Positions 1 to 5,743 of a DNA stretch of 7,720 nucleotides are shown here, piece after piece. The translations under genes and the position numbers were made by a program. The notes under the pieces were generated by a model, which searched no databases, was not told the DNA's origin, and saw only the letters and a list, made by a program, of their open reading frames with translations. The DNA is from an uncultured Collinsella sp. GTDB taxonomy: Bacteria; Actinomycetota; Coriobacteriia; Coriobacteriales; Coriobacteriaceae. The first letter of the stretch is position 1. Each line of letters starts with the position of its first letter. Location: the NCBI GenBank assembly GCA_902463875.1, contig CABQHR010000083.1, forward strand, positions 1-7,720, written 5' to 3'.

Positions 1-3
1 AGA

Positions 4-118
4 AACGTTCATCTATATAAGTCTTGCTTCTAATACAAGCTCAGTATAGGAGAAGTGAAGGAATTGACGCCCCTATTCTCCTAAAAACAGGTGAACGTTC
101 ACTTTTATAAGGTGAACG
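4..118. promoter_or_regulatory. Operator cluster with GTGAACGTTCAC palindrome at the left edge
   Basis: A perfect 12-bp palindrome GTGAACGTTCAC lies at 91-102. The half-site GTGAACG recurs at 112-118, so the two direct copies start exactly 21 bp apart, and a related half-site CGTTCAT lies at 6-12. The even palindrome with central CG is typical of LacI-family operators, though a TetR-type protein cannot be excluded. The cluster follows the GntR gene, so its target is probably a leftward gene beyond the window edge. Minus-strand TATACT (43-48) and TATAGA (12-17) are possible -10 boxes. The same 12-bp core recurs at 6738-6749, between the two divergent genes on the right. Confidence 0.55.
47..83. 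repeat. 8-bp inverted repeat TAGGAGAA/TTCTCCTA
   Basis: TAGGAGAA at 47-54 and its exact complement at 76-83 can form an 8-bp stem with a 21-nt loop. Neither strand shows a T-run after the stem, so it is not a convincing terminator for the GntR gene. It may be a leader hairpin of a leftward transcript or simply chance. Confidence 0.3.
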
Positions 119-143
119 GTTGCAATCGGTTGTTGCGATGCCC

Positions 144-836
144 TTACTCGTTTTTCGCCTGTGCGCCTTCCGCGATCATGTTGCGGTTGTAGACCAGGTG
201 CAGATACATGGCGTCGTGCGCGGCGGTGGGGTTGCGCGCCTCGATGGCGTCGGCCACGCCGCGGTGCGTGCGGATGGTCTCCTCGACGAGCTGTTTGCCC
301 GTAACGTCGATAAAGAGGGGAACGGATGCCTTGAGCACGCCCATCAGGCGGGGAACGACGAGGTTGCCGCAGCTCTCGGCAATGGCGTTGTGGAATGCGG
401 TGTCGGCGGCAGAGTAGTCCTTGCCGGCTTCTGCCAGGCGCTGGGACTCGTTGCAGAGCTCGCGGATGCACATAATCTGATCTTCGGTCGCGTGCTCGGC
501 GGCCATGCTCGCCATCTGCGGCTCAATCATAAAACGCACCTCGAGCAGGTCGCGCGCCAGGCGCTGCTTGTCGCCGATAAAGGTAAAGCCCAGCGGGTCG
601 TCGGCAACGCCGGGGTTCGATGCCACATATGTGCCCGAACCCTGCTTGATGCGCACGATATTGCGCGACTGCAGGAGCTTCATGGCCTCGCGTACGGTGC
701 TTCTGCCGGCGCCCAGGCGCTCAACGAGCACGGCCTCCTTGGGCAGGCGGTCGCCCTGCTCAAGGTGCTCATCAAGAATCAATTGAATGATTTTCTCGGA
801 AATCTGCTCGGGGAGTCCCGATTCGGCGCGGGCCAT
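144..836 (-). CDS. FadR-subfamily GntR transcriptional regulator
   Basis: A 230-residue DNA-binding regulator. Residues about 8-73 form the GntR winged helix: GDRLPKE at 28-34, then LGAGRSTVREAMKLL with the recognition helix (about 41-55), and the wing QGSGTYV at 65-71. Residues about 95-220 match the all-helical FCD ligand-binding domain. Asp145, His149, His191 and His213 follow the D-xxx-H ... H ... H pattern of metal-binding FCD domains, whose ligands are often small organic or sugar acids. The ATG at 836 is preferred because GAGGT lies 6 nt upstream (843-847); the in-frame ATGs 12 and 27 nt further upstream lack a Shine-Dalgarno sequence. The gene diverges from a sugar-acid permease and dehydratase, so it most likely senses that substrate or its product and represses them, and perhaps itself. 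The specific ligand cannot be read from the sequence. Confidence 0.93.
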   Translation of the reverse strand: MARAESGLPEQISEKIIQLILDEHLEQGDRLPKEAVLVERLGAGRSTVREAMKLLQSRNIVRIKQGSGTYVASNPGVADDPLGFTFIGDKQRLARDLLEVRFMIEPQMASMAAEHATEDQIMCIRELCNESQRLAEAGKDYSAADTAFHNAIAESCGNLVVPRLMGVLKASVPLFIDVTGKQLVEETIRTHRGVADAIEARNPTAAHDAMYLHLVYNRNMIAEGAQAKNE

Positions 837-870
837 AGCTCTACCTCTCATTACAAAATTCATCTGAGCT

Positions 871-876
871 ATTTTA
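871..876 (-). promoter_or_regulatory. Possible -10 box of the GntR regulator gene
   Basis: On the minus strand TAAAAT (5 of 6 to consensus) lies about 35 nt before the chosen start and upstream of the GAGGT ribosome binding site. No good -35 hexamer is seen at 16-18 bp, so the call is weak. Confidence 0.25.
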
Positions 877-930
877 GCGCACCAAGGGCACGGTATTGGC
901 CGTTGGATCCGAATCGGGCGACTCTGATAT

Positions 931-960
931 ACCGTTCGCAGTGCAAATATGACCGTTCGC
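931..960. repeat. 9-bp direct repeat ACCGTTCGC, 21-bp period
   Basis: ACCGTTCGC occurs at 931-939 and again at 952-960. The period of 21 bp equals two helical turns, so the copies face the same side of the DNA. They lie about 80-100 bp upstream of the likely permease transcription start, which suits a tandem activator site. No regulator can be assigned. Confidence 0.4.
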
Positions 961-962
961 CC

Positions 963-979
963 AATACATCAGATGTATT
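963..979. promoter_or_regulatory. 17-bp palindrome between regulator and permease
   Basis: AATACATC-A-GATGTATT is a perfect inverted repeat with 8-bp arms around one central base. Odd-centred palindromes of this size are common for GntR-family dimers. It is a candidate operator for the adjacent GntR protein, lying upstream of the permease promoter. Confidence 0.5.
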
Positions 980-1001
980 TCGAACAAATTTCAAAATGAA
1001 A

Positions 1002-1056
1002 CATCAGACCTATTTAAAACGCGCTATAGTCGTAGGCGAATTCAAAAGGTCTGATG
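1002..1056. promoter_or_regulatory. Inverted operator pair CATCAGACCT/AGGTCTGATG flanking the permease -10
   Basis: CATCAGACCT at 1002-1011 and its exact complement AGGTCTGATG at 1047-1056 are 45 bp apart, centre to centre. The left copy covers the -35 position and the right copy lies just after the expected transcription start, on either side of the -10 box at 1025-1030. The core TCAGACC appears a third time at 1072-1078, inside the first codons of the permease gene. FadR-subfamily regulators often bind GGTC/GACC-type half-sites, so these are the best candidate sites for the divergent GntR protein. The arrangement fits repression. Confidence 0.5.
1025..1030 (+). promoter_or_regulatory. Candidate -10 box of the permease-dehydratase unit
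   Basis: TATAGT matches the -10 consensus at 5 of 6 positions, about 40 nt before the permease start. No clear -35 hexamer is seen at 16-18 bp upstream; that position is occupied by the left operator half. A weak -35 could mean dependence on an activator. Confidence 0.4.
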
Positions 1057-1069
1057 AATTGGAGGAAAG

Positions 1070-2431
1070 ATGTCAGACCCAACGTTTATGGCAGACCCCA
1101 CCGGGCTCGTCATCGCCGCCATCGTGGGCATTGCGCTGCTGCTTGCGCTCATCATTAAGTTCAAGCTGCACCCCGTGCTGTCGATGATGGTCTCGGCGCT
1201 CGCGATCGGCATCGGTGCGGGTATGCCGCTCGACCTGGTGGCAGACACCGTCACCAAGGGCGTGGGCACCACGCTGCAAAACATCGCCCTGCTCATTGGC
1301 CTGGGATCGATGTTCGGCCAGATCCTGGAGGAGAGCGGTGGCGCCAAGAAGATCGCCCAGACCTTCATTGACACCTTTGGCCAGGGTCACTCCAGCTGGG
1401 CGCTGGGCATCACCGGCCTGGTCATCGGCACCACGGTGTTCTTTGAGGCCGGCGTGGTCGTTTTGATCCCGCTCGCGTTTAGCGTGGCATCGCAGACCAA
1501 GAAGTCGACCCTCTACTATGGCATCGCCCTGCTCGCGGGACTGGCAGCCGGCTATGCCTTCGTGCCGCCTTCGGCCGGTTCGGTCCTCGTTGCCGGCACG
1601 CTCGGCGTCGACCTGGGAACCATGATTCTCGTCGGCATCCCCACCGCCTTTATCGCCATGGCTGTCGCCGGTGTCGTCTGGGGCCGCAACGTGGGCGGCC
1701 GTATCTTCACGGACGTTCCCGAGCACTTCACCTCCGCCGAGGGCGCGAGCGACGATAAGGAGCTTCCCTCCTTTGGCATGGTCCTCGCCATCGTGCTCAC
1801 CCCGCTGTGCCTAATCCTGCTGGGCACGCTGTCTTCGTACATTCCCATGCCCGCCGAGGTCGTCTCGATCCTCGCCTTTCTGGGCAAGCCGTTCGTCGCG
1901 CTCACCATCGCCACGCTTGTCGCCATGTACCTGCTGGGCGCTCGCCGCGGCTACACCGGCGCTGAGCTCAAGGCCCTGCTCGACCGTTCGCTCAAGCCCG
2001 TTGGCATGATCTTGCTGGTCATCGCCTGCGGCGGCGTCATCCGCTGGATGCTGCAGGACTGCGGTCTGGGCCAGGTTATCGGCCCCGTGCTCGAGAGCTG
2101 CCCGCTGCCCCTCGTGGTCGTCGGCTTCCTCATCGCCGCGCTCGTCCGCGCTTCGGTCGGTAGCTCCATCGTGTCCATGACCATGGCTTCGGGCATTATG
2201 GCCGCCATGCCTGCGGTCGCCGGCGCCTCGGTGCTCATGCGCGCCGCCATCTGCCTTGCCATCTGCGGTGGCGCCACGGCACTCTCGCACGTCAACGATG
2301 CCGGCTTCTGGATGTGCTCTTCGTTCCTCGAGATCGACGAGAAGACCACCCTCAAGTCCTGGACCATCATGGAGACGATCATCGGTCTTTCGGGCCTCGC
2401 CTGCGCCCTGGTGATCTCGTTCTTCGCCTAA
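1070..2431 (+). CDS. GntP-family sugar-acid permease
   Basis: A 453-residue inner-membrane transporter, the usual length for GntP proteins, which import gluconate and related hexonates by proton symport. Hydrophobic segments run through the whole protein. Family landmarks include ESGGAKKIAQTFIDTFG (88-104), the FFEAGVVVLIPLAF block (124-137) and the C-terminal GGATALSHVNDAGFW (400-414). The normally conserved PPHP loop reads FVPPSAGSVLVAG (164-176), so the family histidine-proline is replaced by Ser-Ala. This suggests an altered substrate or a divergent subfamily. The start ATG at 1070 follows GGAGG with a short 4-nt gap; the next ATG (1088) has no ribosome binding site. It lies 79 bp upstream of a dehydratase on the same strand and probably shares its mRNA. 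The exact substrate is unknown. Confidence 0.93.
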   Translation: MSDPTFMADPTGLVIAAIVGIALLLALIIKFKLHPVLSMMVSALAIGIGAGMPLDLVADTVTKGVGTTLQNIALLIGLGSMFGQILEESGGAKKIAQTFIDTFGQGHSSWALGITGLVIGTTVFFEAGVVVLIPLAFSVASQTKKSTLYYGIALLAGLAAGYAFVPPSAGSVLVAGTLGVDLGTMILVGIPTAFIAMAVAGVVWGRNVGGRIFTDVPEHFTSAEGASDDKELPSFGMVLAIVLTPLCLILLGTLSSYIPMPAEVVSILAFLGKPFVALTIATLVAMYLLGARRGYTGAELKALLDRSLKPVGMILLVIACGGVIRWMLQDCGLGQVIGPVLESCPLPLVVVGFLIAALVRASVGSSIVSMTMASGIMAAMPAVAGASVLMRAAICLAICGGATALSHVNDAGFWMCSSFLEIDEKTTLKSWTIMETIIGLSGLACALVISFFA

Positions 2432-2510
2432 TCGCAAGCCAGCGCTTCACATCAGCACGTCACATCAATCGATACCAAACCAAGTAAGCCTTAAACCAAA
2501 GGAGTACACC

Positions 2511-4289
2511 ATGGACGAGAAGACCAAAGAGCAGATTCAGCAGGAGGCCGCCGAGCTGGTTGCCAAGCTGCAGCCGCGTTCCGGCAAGTTCCGCACCATC
2601 AGCCCCGAGATGGACCCGCTGCGTCTGGGCTCTGGCTGGAGCATCGAGGACCTGGACAAGCCGCAGGTCATCATCGAGTCGACGTTCGGCGACTCGCACC
2701 CGGGTTCCGCCGGCCTGTTTGAGCTGGTCGAGGAGGTGCGCGCCGGTGTTGCCGAGGCTGGTGGCCACGGTGCCCGTTACTTCTGCACCGACATCTGCGA
2801 CGGTGAGGCCCAGGGCCACGACGGCATCAACTACTCGCTGCCCAGCCGCGACATGATCGCCAACATGATCGAGATCCACGCCAAGGCCACCCCATTCGAC
2901 GCCGGCGTCTTTGTCGCCAGCTGCGATAAGGGCCTGCCCGCGAACCTTATGGCCATGGGCCGCATCAACATCCCGTCGATCGTCGTCACCGGCGGCGTCA
3001 TGGATGCCGGCCCCGACCTGCTGACCCTGGAGCAGCTCGGCGCCATCTCGGCCCGCTACGAGCGCGGCGAGATTTCCCGCGAGGAGCTCGAGTTCGCCAA
3101 GCACAACGCCTGCCCCAGCTGCGGCGCCTGCTCCTTTATGGGCACCGCCTCGACCATGCAGGTCACGGCCGAGGCCCTGGGCCTCATGCTCCCCGGTACG
3201 GCTCTGCTGCCTGCCACCAGCTCCGACCTGCGCGAGTTCGCTCGCGAGGCCGGTCGTCAGTCCGTGTGGCTCTCCGAGCACAACCTGTGCCCGCGCGACA
3301 TCGTGACTAAGGAGTCCTTCGAGAACCTCATCATGGTCCACGGCGCTATCTCCGGCTCCACCAACTCACTGCTGCACATCCCCGCAATCGCCCGCGAGTT
3401 TGGTATCGAGATGTCCGCCGACGACTTCGATCGTCTGCACCGTGGCGCCCACTACCTGCTCAACGTTCGTCCCGCAGGCGAGTGGCCGGCGCAGTTCTTC
3501 TACTATGCGGGCGGCGTGCCGCGCATCATGGAGGAGATCAAGTCGATGCTCCACCTCGACGTCATGACCGTCACCGGCAAGACCCTCGGCGAGAACCTCG
3601 AGGACCTCAAGAACAACGGTTACTACGAGAAGTGCGGCCGCTACCTGGAGAAGTGGAACCTCAAGCGCGAGGACATCATCCGTCCGTTCGACCAGGCCTT
3701 TGGCACCGACGGCTCCATCGCCATCCTTCACGGCAACCTTGCCCCCGAGGGCGCCGTCGTCAAGCACACCGTCGTTCCGCGTGAGATGTTCCAGGCCACG
3801 CTCAAGGCCCGTCCGTTCGACTGCGAGGAGGACGCCATCCATGCCGTCCTGACGCACGAGGTCAAGCCCGGCGACGCCGTCATCATTCGCTACGAGGGCC
3901 CCAAGGGTTCCGGCATGCCCGAGATGTTCTACACCACCGAGGCTATCGCCAGCGACCCCGAGCTCGGCGCTTCCATTGCCCTGATCACCGACGGCCGCTT
4001 CTCCGGTGCTTCCAAGGGCCCGGCTATCGGTCACGTTTCGCCGGAGGCTGCCGTGGGCGGCCCGATTGCCCTGATCGAAGAGGGCGACCTTATCCAGATC
4101 AACATCCCCGAGCGCTCGTTGTCCATCGTGGGCATCGCCGGCAAGGAGATGGAGCCGGCCGAGGTTGACGCCGTCCTGGCCGAGCGCCGCGCCGCTTGGA
4201 AGCCCAAGGCTAACCGCTATACCTCCGGCACGCTCAAGTTCTTTACCGAGCATGCAGTCTCCGCCATTCAGGGTGGCTACATGGAGTAG
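2511..4289 (+). CDS. IlvD/Edd-family sugar-acid dehydratase, YjhG/YagF-like
   Basis: A 592-residue Fe-S dehydratase that probably converts an aldonate to its 2-keto-3-deoxy acid in the cytoplasm. Cluster ligands are likely Cys138 (VASCDKGLPA, 136-145) and one of Cys201/204/207 in CPSCGAC. Asp97, Asp139 and Lys140 fit the metal and carbamyl-lysine positions. Ser498 in ITDGRFSG (492-499) fits the catalytic base. The first conserved cysteine of [2Fe-2S] members is absent (HPGSAG, 63-68). Blocks such as SGSTNSLLHIPAIA, MTVTGKTLGENL, GNLAPEG and AIGHVSPEA resemble E. coli YjhG as I remember it more than biosynthetic IlvD. AAAGGAG lies 7 nt before the start. The neighbouring GntP permease and GntR regulator favour catabolism of a sugar acid. 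A branched-chain amino-acid role is less likely but not excluded by sequence alone. Confidence 0.88.
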   Translation: MDEKTKEQIQQEAAELVAKLQPRSGKFRTISPEMDPLRLGSGWSIEDLDKPQVIIESTFGDSHPGSAGLFELVEEVRAGVAEAGGHGARYFCTDICDGEAQGHDGINYSLPSRDMIANMIEIHAKATPFDAGVFVASCDKGLPANLMAMGRINIPSIVVTGGVMDAGPDLLTLEQLGAISARYERGEISREELEFAKHNACPSCGACSFMGTASTMQVTAEALGLMLPGTALLPATSSDLREFAREAGRQSVWLSEHNLCPRDIVTKESFENLIMVHGAISGSTNSLLHIPAIAREFGIEMSADDFDRLHRGAHYLLNVRPAGEWPAQFFYYAGGVPRIMEEIKSMLHLDVMTVTGKTLGENLEDLKNNGYYEKCGRYLEKWNLKREDIIRPFDQAFGTDGSIAILHGNLAPEGAVVKHTVVPREMFQATLKARPFDCEEDAIHAVLTHEVKPGDAVIIRYEGPKGSGMPEMFYTTEAIASDPELGASIALITDGRFSGASKGPAIGHVSPEAAVGGPIALIEEGDLIQINIPERSLSIVGIAGKEMEPAEVDAVLAERRAAWKPKANRYTSGTLKFFTEHAVSAIQGGYME

Positions 4290-4332
4290 CGCCCGTACGC
4301 ATCGAATTTCTCCTCTCATAGATGCGCGGCAC

Positions 4333-4369
4333 AAAGAGCCCCGAGTTCATACGAGCTCGGGGCTCTTTT
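4333..4369 (+). terminator. Rho-independent terminator of the dehydratase unit
   Basis: AGAGCCCCGAG (4335-4345) pairs perfectly with CTCGGGGCTCT (4356-4366) around a 10-nt loop, followed by TTTTC. Two A-T pairs extend the stem outward on each side (4333-4334 with 4367-4368). The hairpin lies about 45 nt after the dehydratase stop. The flanking A and T tracts could let it act in both directions, so it may also stop the convergent ATPase transcript. Confidence 0.9.
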
Positions 4370-4519
4370 CGTCTGGATTGCAGACGTATTGCCAGACGAA
4401 AGCGTGTTGCGTCTGGCGAATAATCAGACGAAATCGAAATTTGCGTCTCATTTCCGTACGCAAATTAGACGAAAACCGTTTGCGTCTGGTTAAAAACCGT
4501 ACGTAAACGGTTTTCGTCT
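4370..4519. repeat. Cluster of CGTCT/AGACG inverted repeats
   Basis: The pentamer CGTCT or its complement AGACG occurs nine times in 150 bp, starting at 4370, 4382, 4394, 4410, 4426, 4444, 4467, 4483 and 4515. Many copies extend to GCGTCTGG or AGACGAAA. They pair into successive stems: 4370-4375/4381-4386; 4391-4398/4410-4417 (8 bp); 4438-4446/4458-4466 (9 bp); and a perfect 15-bp stem 4467-4481/4505-4519. A competing hairpin AAAACCGT/ACGGTTTT (4493-4500/4507-4514) lies within the last one. The sequence is noticeably AT-richer than the genes before it and no convincing ORF covers it. It fills the space between the convergent dehydratase and ATPase genes. It could be a protein-binding array, a folded 3' RNA or an interspersed repeat. 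Confidence 0.8.
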
Positions 4520-4538
4520 TGCAGGGCGGTTGCCGCTT

Positions 4539-5630
4539 CTACAGTTCAACTTCCAGTTCGGCTTTGTGTTCGTTGAGGTAGTCGCGCATGTAGGGGATGG
4601 CAAACGATATCTTGCCGTACGAAGGTGCCTCGATAATCGACTCTCTGAGCAGTCGGCTACGGACGGAGCTCACCTGCTGAGGCGTCTTGTTTAAGTCATC
4701 GGCAACCATGCTGGTCGAGCTCGTCTGCCCCAAAGATGCCATGCTCAGCAGATAAGCGATGCACGTGGGTGGAATGCGCTGCAGCGCGGGCTCAATCACC
4801 ATGGCGCAGAAGCGTTCGCGCGCTGTTGCGATGCCTCGGCTTGCCTCTTCCTCTCCAATAACAGTTGTATGGGCGCGTCTTGCCAGCTGCCATGCGTAAT
4901 ATCCAACGAGTTGGATCATGAAAGGATAGCCCTGCGTTGCCTCGGCAAGCTGCCCGGCAATACCTGGCTGTAGCTCCATGCCAGACGCTTCAATGGTTTC
5001 CTCGAGGGAGTACGACACTTCGGTTACTGCCACAGCCTTCAGGTCAAAGGGGAGGGCGCGGCGCAAAAACGTAAGTGTCTTTCCGTTGATGACACTTACG
5101 ATCATCGAAGGCAGCCCCGCAAAAACAAAGGCGATATCAAGGTCTTCGCCGATAACCTGCTGAATCGCAATGGAGAGTGTTCGGACCTCTTCGAGCTCTG
5201 CGTCTTGAACCTCGTCGAGGGTGATGAGCAGGCCATTTCCATCCTTGGATATAGCCTGCCTCATGGCGTCGCGCAGCGATGGACCGATTCGCTCAATGTC
5301 TATGCTGCCGATGGATATGCCAGCTACGGTGGGCTCAAATCTGGCGTGTTTGGCCTGGAATTTGGGCTGCAGCTGTTCGAGAATGCGCTGGCAAAGCCCC
5401 TCAGTTGCGACCTCTTTTATGACCGTCCAACCATGGCTTTGCGCCAAACGTGAGCACTCGTCAAGGAGGACTGTCTTGCCCGTTCCACGGACGCCGGCTA
5501 TGCGCATAAGGCGCCCCGGGGCACCAGGCCCGTTGACGAGGCCTTCATTGAATTCCTCGAGTACATCTTCGCGGCCGATAATCGTGGGAGGTGTTTTGCC
5601 TGCCGTGGGCTTAAAAGGATTTGTTTGCAT
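4539..5630 (-). CDS. AAA+ ATPase with C-terminal winged helix
   Basis: A 363-residue P-loop ATPase of the AAA_16/Orc1-Cdc6-like kind. Walker A is GVRGTGKT (46-53) and Walker B is LLITLDE (134-140). FAGLPS (170-175) fits sensor 1 and FLRRALPF (188-195) supplies candidate arginine residues. A helical lid follows, then a putative winged helix at about 286-351 with DLNKTPQQVSSVRSRLLRESII and a beta-hairpin-like tail. No membrane segment or signal peptide is seen. The ATG at 5630 is chosen because AGGTGG lies 5 nt upstream; a GTG 9 nt earlier would overlap that site. The gene is lower in GC (about 52-55% in sampled rows) than the dehydratase (up to 73%), a sign of transfer. It is preceded by seven 10-bp repeats and followed by a palindrome cluster. 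Such proteins are usually annotated only as ATP-binding protein; the function is unknown, and DNA binding is inferred from the winged helix. Confidence 0.85.
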   Translation of the reverse strand: MQTNPFKPTAGKTPPTIIGREDVLEEFNEGLVNGPGAPGRLMRIAGVRGTGKTVLLDECSRLAQSHGWTVIKEVATEGLCQRILEQLQPKFQAKHARFEPTVAGISIGSIDIERIGPSLRDAMRQAISKDGNGLLITLDEVQDAELEEVRTLSIAIQQVIGEDLDIAFVFAGLPSMIVSVINGKTLTFLRRALPFDLKAVAVTEVSYSLEETIEASGMELQPGIAGQLAEATQGYPFMIQLVGYYAWQLARRAHTTVIGEEEASRGIATARERFCAMVIEPALQRIPPTCIAYLLSMASLGQTSSTSMVADDLNKTPQQVSSVRSRLLRESIIEAPSYGKISFAIPYMRDYLNEHKAELEVEL

Positions 5631-5648
5631 GTGAGCCACCTTTGCTCA

Positions 5649-5718
5649 AGATATAGCAAGTTATAGCAAAGTATAGCAAGATATAGCAACGTATAGTGAG
5701 ATATAGCAACGTATAGCG
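5649..5718. repeat. Seven tandem 10-bp iteron-like repeats before the ATPase
   Basis: Seven uninterrupted copies of a 10-bp unit, plus-strand consensus AGATATAGCA with variants GTTATAGCAA and CGTATAGCGA. The TATAG core is invariant in all seven. A 20-bp super-unit is duplicated at 5679-5698 and 5699-5718 with one mismatch. The array ends about 6 bp before the ATPase ribosome binding site. On the coding strand it reads as repeated TTGCTATA, which also supplies overlapping promoter-like boxes such as TTGCTA-18-TATAAC. With near 10-bp phasing every copy faces the same side of the helix, as expected for cooperative protein loading. The ATPase may bind it and regulate itself. Confidence 0.85.
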
Positions 5719-5743
5719 CTGCTCGCGGGTTCTTGCGGTGGTG

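Noticed and set aside
120..1187. Long open frame on the plus strand across the GntR gene
   Set aside because: It is antisense to a regulator with clear winged-helix and FCD motifs, has no recognisable domain, and overlaps the control region and permease start.
2432..2510. Promoter or terminator between permease and dehydratase
   Set aside because: Only a short TCACATCA direct repeat (2447-2454, 2460-2467) is present. No hairpin with T-run and no convincing promoter boxes, so co-transcription is the simpler reading.
2460..4334. Two long minus-strand open frames (293 and 322 residues) opposite the dehydratase
   Set aside because: High-GC codon use of the dehydratase leaves few stops on the opposite strand. 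Their proteins are low-complexity Gly/Ala/Val/Leu-rich with no domain signature.
4370..4519. CRISPR array or integron attC sites
   Set aside because: Repeats are pentamer-based, in both orientations and unevenly spaced. No attC core-site motifs or integrase were seen.
5649..5718. CRISPR array
   Set aside because: The 10-bp repeats are contiguous without spacers and no cas gene is present.
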